From Hypomyces perniciosus (Eukaryota; Ascomycota; Sordariomycetes; Hypocreales; Hypocreaceae), in assembly GCA_008477525.1 (NCBI GenBank), contig SPDT01000007.1, positions 4,712,001-4,776,000 of the forward strand: a stretch of 64,000 nt of DNA, read 5' to 3'. Position 1 is the first letter of the stretch; the number at the start of each line of letters is the position of its first letter. Below, one piece after another: positions 12,337 through 23,309 of this stretch. Position numbers and translations under genes: made by a program. Under the pieces are notes generated by a model that did not search any database, was not told the DNA's origin, and worked only from the letters and a program-made list of their open reading frames with translations.

Positions 12337-13827
12337 ATGGCCGCAACACCTGAAGTTGTGCCGTTCATCATCAATGGCGCCGACTACCACCCTGAGAAGT
12401 CCTTTGATGTGACCTCCCCACGAACTGGACATGTCATCCATCGATTCGGCTCGGCCTCTGTCGCTGATGCCACTGCCGCTGTTGACGCTGCTGCCGAGGC
12501 CTTCAAGACATGGAAAAGAACCACTCCCGCTCAACGACGTGATATCTTTCTCAAGGCCGCGAGCATCTTTGATCAGAGGCGCGATGAGCTTATCCAGTGC
12601 ATGGCAAATGAAACAGGGGCCGCACTACCATGGGCAACCTTGAACGTGAATTTTGCAATCGACATGATCAAGGACGTTGCTGGACGCATTTCCGCCGTGG
12701 AGGGATCATTCCCAGCCTTGAGGGATCCGAATAGCAGTGGCATCATCGTCAAGGAGCCATATGGTGTTATCTTGGCCATTGCTCCATGGTAAATATCACT
12801 TCTTTGTTTGCTTTTCTGGTCACATATGCTCATGCAATACATCAGGAACGCTCCGTATATCCTAGGCACTCGATCCGTCATCTTTCCCGTTGCAGCTGGA
12901 AACACCATCGTCTTAAAAGCTTCAGAAGCTTCACCACGGACTCATCGGGCTATCGTAGACGCCTTCCGTGAGGCAGGACTCCCAAAAGGCGTCATGAACG
13001 TCATCGCCCATGAACCCGCCGCCGCCGCAGAAGTAACCGCCGCCCTGATCGCCGACCCACTCGTCAAGAAGATCAATTTCACCGGCAGCACAAACGTCGG
13101 GCGCATCATCGGAAGGCTGGCCGGCGAGCAGCTGAAGCCTGTAGTTCAGGAGCTAGGCGGCAAAGCACCCGCCATCGTATGGGAAGATGCAAACTTGGAC
13201 CTTGCGGCGCACCAGTGCGCTTTCGGGGCGTTTGAGAACTTTGGCCAGGTGTGCATGTGCACAGAGAGGATTATTGTTCACAAGAACGTCAAGGCCAAGT
13301 TCCAGGAGAAGCTCAAGGCGGCCATCGAGGCTCTCTACCCTGCGAGCGAAGACGCTCCGGTTTTGATCAACGAAGTGGCAGTCAAGAGGAACAAGGCCTT
13401 GGTTGCGGATGCCACAGCCAAGGGCGCATCGGTGATACACGGAGATATTCATGCCCAAGAATCTACAGGCACCAGGCTACGTCCCGTCGTTCTAGACAAC
13501 GTAACCCCGGAGATGGACATTTACAAAACGGAATCATTTGGACCAACCGTGTCGCTCTACGAGGTCGAGACGGAGGAAGAGGCTCTTCGCATCGCCAACG
13601 ACACCGAGTATGGTCTCTCATCAGCAGTGTTCACAGAGGACTTACGGAGGGGCCTGCGGTTCGCGCGGGAGATTGAGACTGGAGCTGTTCATATCAATAG
13701 CAAGACGGTACATGATGAGACAGCCTTGCCCCATGGCGGAGCCAAGTTGAGTGGATATGGACGCTTCAACTCATCAGCTGGGCTCGAGGAGTGGGTAAGG
13801 ATAAAGAGCATCACGTTTTTGCACTGA
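12337..13827 (+). CDS. NAD(P)-dependent aldehyde dehydrogenase, salicylaldehyde/vanillin type
   Basis: Oxidises an aldehyde to the carboxylic acid, probably in the cytosol, since no targeting signal is visible. The coding sequence is join(12337..12788, 12846..13827), 477 aa. The single intron splits the Trp codon of the PWN motif and so restores it (Trp151-Asn152). Catalytic residues are present: Asn152, Glu253 in QELGGK and Cys287 in GQVCMCTER. The coenzyme motif FTGSTNVG lies at about 229-236. The C-terminal half carries the family motif ESFGPTVSLY. The length and the GQVCMCTER context fit the salicylaldehyde/vanillin dehydrogenase branch, which handles aromatic aldehydes; this substrate assignment is inference. 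A TATA box lies upstream. The gene follows the small gene at 11273 on the same strand, and the zinc-cluster regulator diverges 3 kb away. Confidence 0.93.
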
Positions 13828-14604
13828 TAGCTGGGTTGTCAAATTCACTTCCAAATGAAAATCCAAGAACAATCATCTTCTCATTGTGATTCCCATCAAT
13901 TCTCACGGAACTCAGTCAGGGGTCTCAACATGTAACGTATTCGCCACCCGCCCTGAGCCGGATCTGCATGTCTCAAGTCTTTCCGGGTTTCATCTGCAAG
14001 CAACAAGGTTCCACTCCTCCCGCTCCCGAGTTTCCGTGTAACTCAATCAGCCTTCATGCAACACCTACCCAGTCAGACAAGGCCTCCGTCGCATAGCATT
14101 TCGATGCTTCTCACAAGCAAAAGCAAGCAATCTATATGATTGGAGACATACTCCGTACTCATGCAAGAAACCCCTATCAGGATCTGGCAGAGCTAGCCAT
14201 CGATATTATCGCATGGGAATCCTGATTACCATGCATATCGTCTCTTCACAAAGAGGAGGGGGGCTCTGGGTCATTAGAATATTCTATACGTAACTATCAG
14301 GATTGTGAACAAACGAGGTATCTAATGCTATATAGGTCTCAACATCAACTTTCTAAAGGGGTATCGGTCTGCTTGAACAACAGCAATGCGAAGAAAAGAA
14401 AAAGAAAAAAGAACCGCACTCTATCCATGCAACAGTGCGCCAGGGAAATGCCAGAAAACAGGAGGCCTCCACATCCCCTCGACATATCTCCTCCCGTAAC
14501 GCCCATCGTTATCAATGCCCCCCCCCCCTCTCATCATCATTGCATCTCACGTATGTAGGGAAATGACCCAGATGGTGGTCGTTTAAAACTTCCTCGTCCC
14601 TTCC
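13828..14604. other. Convergent intergenic region
   Basis: Spacer between the 3' ends of two convergent genes. I see no gene in it. It contains one TACTCCGTA motif (14149-14157) and a short A/G-rich run near 14390-14412. Confidence 0.6.
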
Positions 14605-16664
14605 TCATGTCCGAAACTGTAGCCGGATGATGGAAAACAGCATATTCTGCAAAACATGAAGCATCACCGCCACACTAGTCGGTAATAACTCCGGCCAGAC
14701 AGCCAAATCCAACTTCCCCTCAAGCCCAACATCGACGCGGAAGAACACAGCGATAAGCCCCCGAACAACAACACTCGCCACCAACTCGCATGCCCACGTC
14801 ACCATGGAAGCGTAAAAGGTCAAGTTGAAGTCGTACCGAGCCACCTCGTCATCTAGCTTGTCAAAAGAAAAGTAAGGATACACGTCCTTGTTAGCGCCAA
14901 AGTGAAGCACTAAGATGCTTCCTAGAAAGGCTGCCATGGATGTGTTCTCGGCGAGGAATCGTATAAACACATTTCGAGTTTGCAGCTTCTGATAGGTCCC
15001 ATAGCTCAGACCATTCAATCCTAGAATTGTGAGCACCTTGTGGACGAAAGGAGTCATCATGATGGGAGTAATGATAACTAGCCCCGTGGAGGAGAGAATT
15101 TGAAGAATGATGAATTGGGAGGGCGAACGGAGGCGGGCGTAAAGAGCTCGTACGTATGTCTGGTACGTCAGCATGAAATACCTAAAGCAGGCGTTGGTTA
15201 GTTGAATGGATCCAGGATTGGCTGATAGGATGGAGAGAGGCATACAGCTTGAATATCCAGCTCAAAGGGTAACTCCCAACACGCTCGCCTTCCTTAATGC
15301 CCAGCACCCAGCCCGTCAGAGCATCCAACAAGTGCACCGTCACTACCCAGCCGTAGACATACACGACTGTCTCAAAGCTGTCATGTGGTAGTGTTCGCAG
15401 ATAAATCTCAGCATACGCCTCTCCAAGAACATACGCCATCAACCCGATGAAGAGCGCCACGCAGAACCACAGGAATCTCACGAAACTCGCGGGTAGCCAA
15501 CGTCGCCGCATCGCCACGCCGGACGGCCGTGAAGGGGGCGCAACCCTGAGAACATCATGTTCCCAGAGGTCTCCAGGGACATCACGCCGCCTGCGATCTC
15601 GCCTAGGGAATGAGTCGGGCTCGCCTGTCCACCACGAGGTGGTAAAGATGCGCTGTGTTTCTGACAAGGAGTGTCTCAGTCCGATGTGACGCTCGTTGGT
15701 CATCAGGATGAGAAAGGCGATAGCGACCGGCATGGCCATGATGATGAAAGTCCAGGATATCCATGAGGTATTGTGAATGGTGAGGAAGCGAGTGGAGGGG
15801 AAGAAGTAGATGGGTATTGGTACGGCGAGGGACAGCACGGCGATGAGAGAGACGGTGAGTGGGAAACCAAGCGACTGTGGCCACCTGAGATGAGTGTTAG
15901 TTAATCCTTTGTTTCATGAAGCTCCCTCCAATAGTGATCAGTAAGATGTGGATGTATGAATGACTTACCAGTTCAAGCTATAGAGGTTGAACACTTTGGT
16001 GATCCAGATTAAGGCGGTGACATTATAAAACCCATAGTAGACGAACAAGAAAAACCAAAAATTGACCTGTACCCTTGCCTCTCCGTGGCCTGGGGCCTTG
16101 CTGCCGTATGCCACCATCGTTCTTATTAGCCCTGAGAGAGTGGCATCTTTGCCATCATCCTCGTCTGGAATCGGATACTGCGGGAAAGGCACCGCGCACC
16201 ACGCAACAGCCTTTAAGCACGCCAGTTAACACCACTCTATCCCAGATGTTGATTCAACATACCAGCACCGCAGGCAAGAAAACGAGCAGTCCGTAACGAC
16301 TCCACCATTTATCCACCACCCTCTTCACAGCCGACGCTCTCGGAGCAACCCACAAGTCGATGATCAACCTCTGCCATAACCTCTCCCACTTTGACAGCCC
16401 ATCCTCAAGGTCATCGCCCACCAGGCCTCGATGGTCATTTTCAGCCTCGGCATCGAGCTCCGCCGCGATCAACGCCCCATACCCAACATGTATACTCTCG
16501 CGACCGCCACCCAGCCGATCGGAGAGCAAGCCCAGCGCACTAGACCGGCGTGGACCCAGGCCCGGACGCGGAGGCACGGCGCGGAAGCGGCCGAGCAGGG
16601 GTGATGAATCCGTGGGTCGCACGCGCGATTCGGTGCCCTGTGTGAACTGGAAGAAGCTGGGCAT
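14605..16664 (-). CDS. Conserved fungal multi-pass membrane protein, function unknown
   Basis: The coding sequence is complement(14605..15181, 15246..15884, 15969..16210, 16263..16664), 619 aa, with phase kept at every join. Donors are GTATGT, GTAAGT and GTATGC, and the last intron has a CTAAC branch point. The N-terminal about 110 residues are polar and cytosolic-looking (DSSPLLGRF near residue 19). Several hydrophobic segments follow: GLLVFLPAVLAVAW, FWFFLFVYYGFYNVTALIW, SWISWTFIIMAMPVAIAFLI, FVRFLWFCVALFIGLMAYVL, SQFIILQILSSTGLVIITP and SMAAFLGSILVLHF, plus two near the C-terminus. The joined motif AWCAVPFPQYPIP after the first segment looks like a family signature I have seen in fungal hypothetical proteins, but I know no function. 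There is no signal peptide. It could be a transporter or organelle membrane protein; nothing in the sequence decides this. Confidence 0.85.
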
Positions 16665-17382
16665 GGCGAGGGCGGAGAATGCGGGTGAGTCTTGAGAAGG
16701 CGACTCTGCTCTCTCGGCGCTGCTTCGTATGAAGACGTTGCGATCACATGAGGATGAGGAGGGTCAACTTGGGGATTCGTGCGCAGAGGGACATCCCTTC
16801 ATTGGGCAGCGCGTGTATGTTTCTTGGTCGAACGCTGCGGTTGGCTGGATTGTGAAGTTGCATGAAGGGATGAATATGTCGGAGGGGGATGACATTCATT
16901 GCCCAACAGCCTAATGCATAATTGCATGGGCGTGCATACCTACACACAGATCCATACCTAGCGGAGATAAGAGCTGCTGTCATCTCTGATAGCGTTCTTC
17001 ATTAGCGGCAGAATGACGCGGTAGGCGCTATGGGACCCCTGAAGCCACCAGGGACTCGAGGGCGGTGTAGATCGGAATGACATCAGTGGTAGCACTCCAT
17101 AATAGTATCACTGATCAATCAGTGTTACACATCTTGTGGTTTTCAAGATGAACCTACTCATCCATAGTGGCTTCATATCTCCCCTTTCAAGAACTAATAT
17201 GCTATAATACGGACATCTCTCATGTTCTCAGAGATGCACGGACATTGCGCCGGCCCATGACCCAAACATTCCCAGACAAATAGACTCCCAACGCATACCT
17301 ATCGTACAGCAAGTCTCACAACACGGAGCTCAACTCATTCATATAATTAGAATCACCCCGTCCTCTCTCCCTACAAAGAAGC
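16665..17382. other. Intergenic region
   Basis: Spacer between two minus-strand genes, holding the promoter of the membrane protein gene and the 3' flank of PEX2. No gene seen; a 61-codon plus-strand frame (16729-16914) has no supporting signal. Confidence 0.6.
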
Positions 17383-18732
17383 TCAGGCCTTCACTCCCAA
17401 ATCTTCTTCACAGGGGGTTTCATCGCGGGAGATGACCTCTTCTTCCACCAAGGCACCTCCCGTAATATCATCTGAAAAAGCCACCGTCTTTGCTGATGTG
17501 GACCTGGCGGCCGGCTCAAGCACGTCTCCATTCCAAGGCTTGCATTCTTTGACGTGCTCGCCGCAACGTAGACATGTCCAGCCCTCACCTTCCTCCCGCT
17601 CTAGTCGAGTCGCAATACAGACAAAACAGTAAATGCACCCGCAAGGGATGGCCTCGTAAGGATTCGTAACATCAGTCTGTGCCGAACCAATAACGCCGCT
17701 AGATGCCGCGGCGGCCAATATTTCTGTTTCTGATGTGGCCGCAGTGTTCTGGTCTTGATAACAGATGGCGCATGTCCTTTCGGGCAGGAAGCCATATTCG
17801 CCTTGCGATGCATCGCCATCTGGAGAACGGGTGCTGATAATGTCCTTGGTCTTCCGCCACGTGCGGCTTAACCACCGCCGCCACCGTTTGATTCCAACCA
17901 GAGGTAGCACAAAAAGTAGGAACTCGGTAAAGGCGTGCCAGACAAGCTGACGATTGAGGTACTCGAATGAGACCTCTCGGCTGACCTGGCTTGTGGGGGG
18001 AGCGAGCCGCATCCTCAATACCCGGTCAAGGATTGTTCGGTATCGTCCGCGGAAAAGGAACACCAGGAAGGAGAAGCACGCCGCAGCGGAGTGGACCGTC
18101 GTGAGTGTTGATGTAAGACACGATAATCTTTGTATTCGAGGGCTCGGATCATTGTAGCCATCATCCTGGTCCACAAGCCAGTCCTCCCACCGGTTCCAAA
18201 CGTACTTTCCAAAGACGGTGACCAAGCCGTATAGAGACTTTTGCAGCTTCGACGGAGGCACTAACACCGGGCCTCCCTTTCTCGCATCGGTGTACTTGAG
18301 GTTCTGTAGAGCCGCTCCGTATGTCGCATCGTTGTCCCAGATGGTGAGTTTGAAAAGAACGGCTCTCAGGGCTAGGCCGATCTCAGCAGACCAGTCATCA
18401 TCCAAGTGTCCGTCGGCGAAGTATTTGAGCGCATCGCACACCTGCCCCTTTAGGAGCCCCAGCAACTCCTCATCCAGCAGCTCGGCATCGACCTGCGCAA
18501 CGCGAAAGGCTGGCCGAGTGCCTTCTCTTGAGGATGTAGCATCCCAGGCCCCGGCGAGACGATTGAACGGAAATGGGAGACGCTGCAGCTGGGTGCTGAC
18601 ACGAGAGGATTCGCGCTGAGCGGCGAGACGGGCTGCGGCCTCAACCTCACGGGCCTGACGCCGCGCTGCGACGCGCTGCTGTGCTTGGAGGAAGCTCGAG
18701 TCGGTCATCGGGTCGGCATTGGGCGATTGCAA
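17383..18732 (-). CDS. Peroxin 2, RING-finger subunit of the peroxisomal ubiquitin ligase
   Basis: PEX2 works with PEX10 and PEX12 in the peroxisomal membrane. The complex mono-ubiquitinates the receptor PEX5 so that it can be recycled after protein import. The gene is a single exon of 449 aa. The N-terminal Pex2/Pex12 domain spans about residues 55-290. It holds hydrophobic segments near 210-227 and 265-281, and the family signature EYLNRQLVWHAFTEFLLF at about 257-274. The C-terminal RING has C321-x2-C324 (CAICYQ), a CGCIYCFVC block at 364-372 and C387-x2-C390 (CLRC). About 40 residues separate the first Cys pair from the next block, an insertion also seen in other fungal PEX2. A second Met at residue 9 is an alternative start. 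The acidic C-terminal tail after the RING is unassigned. Confidence 0.95.
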   Translation of the reverse strand: MQSPNADPMTDSSFLQAQQRVAARRQAREVEAAARLAAQRESSRVSTQLQRLPFPFNRLAGAWDATSSREGTRPAFRVAQVDAELLDEELLGLLKGQVCDALKYFADGHLDDDWSAEIGLALRAVLFKLTIWDNDATYGAALQNLKYTDARKGGPVLVPPSKLQKSLYGLVTVFGKYVWNRWEDWLVDQDDGYNDPSPRIQRLSCLTSTLTTVHSAAACFSFLVFLFRGRYRTILDRVLRMRLAPPTSQVSREVSFEYLNRQLVWHAFTEFLLFVLPLVGIKRWRRWLSRTWRKTKDIISTRSPDGDASQGEYGFLPERTCAICYQDQNTAATSETEILAAAASSGVIGSAQTDVTNPYEAIPCGCIYCFVCIATRLEREEGEGWTCLRCGEHVKECKPWNGDVLEPAARSTSAKTVAFSDDITGGALVEEEVISRDETPCEEDLGVKA

Positions 18733-20471
18733 CTATTTTTTCGGTCGGTTTGATAGGGAACCTGCAGCACTGGGTTGCGGGTCAAGATGGCATGTTTGAC
18801 GCGGTGGTTGTTGAAGGCAGAAATCCGGGGTTATAGCCAATATTGATCCATATGGCATTAGCCTCTGGGAGCTTGAGCCGAGGTCCTACTGGTTTCGGCC
18901 GGTGAATTTTAGTGTCTGCTCGGGCGGCCCCGCCAAAAGTTAAGTTTCCGAAGGAACAGCACAACTGCCGCTTGAATTGAGACATTCGGATAGTATCTCA
19001 ATGTATTTTGAGAACAATAGCATTCAAGCCATGAACCATGCAAGTATATATGCTCCCTCGACTTGTACACCAACTGTTCTGAAGCACCTTCATCTTTGTC
19101 CTCTCTTCATCATTCGGCACTACAAGCGTTGGGTGAGCATTAAAGGCAACGGGGGTTTTCGGAAAGCGTTCCATCCTTGACGATGCCCAGCCGTTCAAGA
19201 CCTGTCCCCCCCCCATTCTAGCAGCTATATTGCTTTGCGTTTACATTCGGCAGTTCTGGTACCGGCTTGGACTCCAGAAAGGCTGCGCTCACCTGACGGA
19301 TAGAAGAGGCCGCACCAAGAGCGGCGTAAACACTAAGTCAAATCTTCTGAAAGCCCCAAGGTTGATCAGTTCAGGTGCCAGGTGCCCATTATGGCTGTGG
19401 TAGGACACCACATGGCCATATCAAGCTTTCATGTGCCAACCAAAGTCTGCGAATGCCCCGGTAGTGTAACCCTTCTTCACTGTGTTAACTCCAAGGCAAC
19501 TCATCGAGATGTTGTGATGCTACTAACAAACGCTTTCACTCACCAGAATGTCCAGGCTTGTCTTTGTGATAGATCGTATCCACTGACAGACAGCATCTCC
19601 ACAAGCCGCCTTGCCTCGGCTGGTCTATTTGCATCTGCATCTGCATCTGCATGTTGCGGCGAATCCACCTCATTTAATTTATTTTACATAACATCAACTG
19701 AGGCAGAACAAAGCAGAGAATCTAGAATTGTCTGGTATGATACTGCGTCTTTTTTCAACACTACGAAGTACATGCCTACCTCAACTGGCAACTGGGCATC
19801 GCCATTCTCTTGTGGTATTTTCAGGGGTCTGTCCTATCACTCCAGCTCAAAATCGGCCCTTGGTAACCAACCGTCTAATTTACTTGAAGAGAACATGCAT
19901 GCATTTGCCAGCTCTTGGTTGGAAGTAAATAACTGTATCTGATACTAGTATTAGGACCCCACCAATCGTCTGTTAAGACTCCGTAATACCCGCAACATTC
20001 CACTAAAGGCGCACTACGAAGTAACTGTACCTGTACCTTCGTAGCACCAAGTAACAATAATAGTTCATCCAAGCTTCAACATATAACATCCCGCCCATCC
20101 CATCTCATCAACCGTGATATCTGCCTGATTTTTTATTTAGCGGGCTTATATCCCCCTATCCCCCTGCATCCACCGTCAAACCGTATGACTCACCACTTTA
20201 CGCCGAATATCAAACTAGCGACGTTCACTGCTGTATATGTAATAGCATCACTATTGCCGTTCAACAAAGACCAGACCCCGAGGCCATCTTGTTTACCGAC
20301 GCGGCGCCATATCAGCCTGGCCATCTTTACCATCTACTGGCGCAGGCTGGCAAAAGGCCTGGCCTTGTAATCTATAAAACAACCGTTGAAGCGCCTCTTC
20401 ACAAAGCTTGCGTCGTCCCCTTATCGTGCCCGCCACCGAGTCCTCCGGACCAAGCCAGGAGGAGCACAGCC
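18733..20471. promoter_or_regulatory. Divergent intergenic region, PEX2 and the 20.5-kb gene
   Basis: Carries the promoters of PEX2 (leftward) and of the single-TM protein gene (rightward). No supportable gene. A 186-codon plus-strand frame (19382-19942) has a short CATCTG repeat inside and no recognisable protein features. A TATAAAA lies at 20373-20379, 93 bp before the rightward start codon. Confidence 0.5.
20373..20379 (+). promoter_or_regulatory. TATA box of the single-TM protein gene
   Basis: TATAAAA in the context TCTATAAAACAA, 93 bp upstream of the preferred ATG at 20472. This distance matches the aldehyde dehydrogenase promoter in the same window and argues against the upstream in-frame start at 20289. 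Confidence 0.55.
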
Positions 20472-22199
20472 ATGTCGTCGCGCGGGCGCGATATCCCTGC
20501 CGAAGGCTCCTGGCGCCTGGTTGATGGTGAGAACGACAGCTTTGACACGAGTATCCTCCCCGCCTTCTCAGACGATGACCTCATTACGCCACTCTCCAGC
20601 GGCCAGCCCTCCTCAGGCTACCCAACGCAGCAGTTGTCGTTTTCCGCGAGCCAGGACAGGATGAGCTTCAACTCCCAGGACAGCATCCGCGATTTTGCGA
20701 ACCATCAGGATGATGAACAGGTCATCCTGCGTGAGCCTTTCCGTCCCACAGTGCCCCCCAGTATGGCCTCTGCCAGCGGCGCATCACGCCCGAGTCTCTA
20801 CCCAGAGCCAGAGCTTCAACTTCGGATGCCTCGCATTGATATTGACAGCGATGTATCCAGCAGCATGAGGAGCACCCTAAGGAATGTCGGTGATGACCGC
20901 GCGAGGGGACTGGATGAATCTGAGGGAAGCTACCCAGCCAGGGGAAGGAGAAATCAAGACGAGCGTCAGGATGACATGGATGAGCCTAAAGGGCGATTAA
21001 GATCGGTAAAGGGCCGTAAAAAAGCGTCATGGTTTCTGTCCTCCATGATGCGAAGCGTACTCCAGGTTGTCCTCATTTTCAACTACATCATACCACCCAT
21101 CGCCCTTCTATTTGCCGGGTGCCTCCTCTACGACAGCAGCGTCTTGCAAAACATCTCTCAAGATTCTCTTGCTGCGTCCCTCGTTCCACTATGCAGCGCT
21201 CCTGGGGCATCAAATCTCAAACTTCCTTTTTGCAAGCCTCTAGACGGCCGCGAGGTCATACATACCGCTGCTACCTACACGGTCGACTTCAGCGATCTCG
21301 TGGATGTCCAATCAACGCTAGAGGATATCCTTGCCAAGAGCTTTTACGGGATAACCATGCCCCTTGAGCTGAAACGCTCAGAGATGGCAACTCGCAGCCT
21401 GAGAAGTATGCTCAAGGAGAGCGACATACCTTCCAAAGAAGATCTCATCTCAGAACTTAACAGCTACATCGATAAAGTCAGCCGAGCCGGCTCGGACCTA
21501 CAGACTTTTTACATTCACATCGGTTCTACCATGGACTCCGTCATCCACATCAATCGCTGGACCATCCGGCACATCTACTCCCTATCCGTCGAGTCCGAAG
21601 AGTCCGAAGCCCCTGAGCTACCCACCATCCTGGCCTGGACCGCCTGGCTCTTAAGCCCTTTCAAGGCCTCTCAAGAAACCCTCAACGATCAAAGTTTGCT
21701 CGAGACATACACCAGTCACATTGTGCTGGTCCAAGAGCGTCTGGAAAGACTCATCGACGAAGGCACTACCCTATCAATGCTGCTCTATCATTCCCAGAGT
21801 CACCTCGCCGTCATCTACGAACATGCCAAGCACTCCTCCAGCGCCCCCATTGTCAAATCCGATTCCCTACTCTCTAGTATCTGGGCATATATCGGCGACA
21901 TGATGGACGAGCAGCGCGACTTGGATGAGCAGATTTCTCTCCTCAAGAGGGTCGATTTACAATACGCCGGCACAATATCGCACCTCCTCGCCATTATCGA
22001 GGAGCTTGAGACCATCCACGCAGGTCTTCAGGGCTTGCTGAAGCGCAGTGCCGAGCCCCCTATTGCTTGGAGCGATGAGCCTCCTCCCTCTGTTGGCCGG
22101 ACCACATTAGCGGAGCAGCTCTACATTATCAAGGGTGGTGTCCGGCGACTTGAGAGAGCCAGGAAGATGACTTCAACGATGACTCAAGGAGCAGTGTAG
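20472..22199 (+). CDS. Single-TM fungal protein of unknown function
   Basis: A 575-aa protein from a single exon. I chose the ATG at 20472 because the frame extends upstream to 20289 without protein-like sequence and a TATA box lies between them. Residues 1-185 are polar and disordered, rich in Ser, Asp and Gln (DSFDTSILPAFSDDDLITPL near 22-41), and end in a basic patch (KGRKKASW). One strong membrane segment follows at about 194-220 (QVVLIFNYIIPPIALLFAG). The remaining about 350 residues are mostly amphipathic helix with predicted coiled coil (for example ISLLKRVDLQYAGTISHLLA). There is no signal peptide. The layout suggests a type II or tail-out protein of the ER or nuclear envelope with a large helical domain; this is inference. 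I recognise no named family. Confidence 0.85.
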   Translation: MSSRGRDIPAEGSWRLVDGENDSFDTSILPAFSDDDLITPLSSGQPSSGYPTQQLSFSASQDRMSFNSQDSIRDFANHQDDEQVILREPFRPTVPPSMASASGASRPSLYPEPELQLRMPRIDIDSDVSSSMRSTLRNVGDDRARGLDESEGSYPARGRRNQDERQDDMDEPKGRLRSVKGRKKASWFLSSMMRSVLQVVLIFNYIIPPIALLFAGCLLYDSSVLQNISQDSLAASLVPLCSAPGASNLKLPFCKPLDGREVIHTAATYTVDFSDLVDVQSTLEDILAKSFYGITMPLELKRSEMATRSLRSMLKESDIPSKEDLISELNSYIDKVSRAGSDLQTFYIHIGSTMDSVIHINRWTIRHIYSLSVESEESEAPELPTILAWTAWLLSPFKASQETLNDQSLLETYTSHIVLVQERLERLIDEGTTLSMLLYHSQSHLAVIYEHAKHSSSAPIVKSDSLLSSIWAYIGDMMDEQRDLDEQISLLKRVDLQYAGTISHLLAIIEELETIHAGLQGLLKRSAEPPIAWSDEPPPSVGRTTLAEQLYIIKGGVRRLERARKMTSTMTQGAV

Positions 22200-23309
22200 T
22201 AAAAGCAGGGGAACCCGACTGAGCATGCGGCTGAAATTCATTTCATCCTTCTCCCCATTCGTTCTTCTTTTCATCCTAATACTTGTCAGCGGCTATTAGA
22301 CAAACGGGGAGGCAATACGGCGTTCTTTGATTCTATCTTTCCTCTCGATAGTCATGAATTCACGATACTGAAAACGGGTTTTTTTCAACTATGTACATAT
22401 TTGTAAACACTTCTCATGGTGACAAGCGTCTCTCATAGGTAGTTGGTTAAGCGCTTCACACCGAAAAAACTATCAACTGATTTGTCTTCACATCACTGCT
22501 ACCAGCCATGGCAGACACAAGTCAAAACACAAGGGGAGTTGGTGTCACAGCAAGTCTCCCACAAATCGTACAGTCCAACAGTTACGCAAGGAGTCTTCAG
22601 AGCTCCATAGCGCACTCTCTTCCCATTCCAAGAACTGAAAACATCATATAGTACTCCGTACTCACAGGCCATCCAGGAAACATCCCCTCCCTGGGTCCCG
22701 ACATACAACCCATACATACTCATAGATATCTCTCGCCCATTTCCATGACCTTCCCAAAATGAAGTCCTTTTATTTCCCAGTGGCCCAGACTAAAAAAAAT
22801 CCCAGAATTTGTCAATCCAATAGGCCCTATGCCCACCAAAAAAACGCCACATACTCCATCCGAAATGTATATACCCGGATCCCCTACAAAGCGGCCATTC
22901 CCCAACTCGAGAAAGATTCTCGACAAGAGTCGCATTCCATCGCAGCCCCGATCGATGGTGTAGAAAATCAGCCTCAAGGTCGGTTGCATCAACTAGATAG
23001 CCTCTCCTCTGTCCCCCAATGCCGTTATCGTTACCAAGCAATGATCATGCACAGACGTATCTCCGCCCCGTTATGTAAAAGGATGGCTGCCATGCTCCCC
23101 GTTTCCAATAGTATGCTGACTCCGTCTGTCCCAGTTTGGTGAATCCGATGAAGAAGAAAACAAAACGCCTACGCCATGCTTTGCTGATCGAGAGAACAAG
23201 CATGAAGTGCTGTCGAAAAAAAAAAAGGAGGCTTTGAGGTGCCCATGCTGCTATGTGAATCCAGGAAAGATGCTAGAAACTACGCGCCGCCCTTTGCACA
23301 AATGTCAGC
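22200..23309. other. Convergent intergenic region
   Basis: Spacer between the 3' ends of the single-TM gene (plus) and the RING gene (minus). No gene seen. It contains TACTCCGTA at 22652-22660 and a short A run at 23217-23226. Confidence 0.6.

Noticed and set aside
16814..16840. TCGAAC-containing stretch as a possible tRNA T arm
   Set aside because: No pairing stem around it and no D or anticodon arm at the right distance.
19382..19942. 186-codon plus-strand frame upstream of the single-TM gene
   Set aside because: Contains a CATCTG repeat, no recognisable motif and no promoter or splice support.
20289..20471. Upstream in-frame start for the single-TM protein
   Set aside because: The TATA box at 20373 and loss of protein-like sequence before 20472 argue for the downstream ATG.
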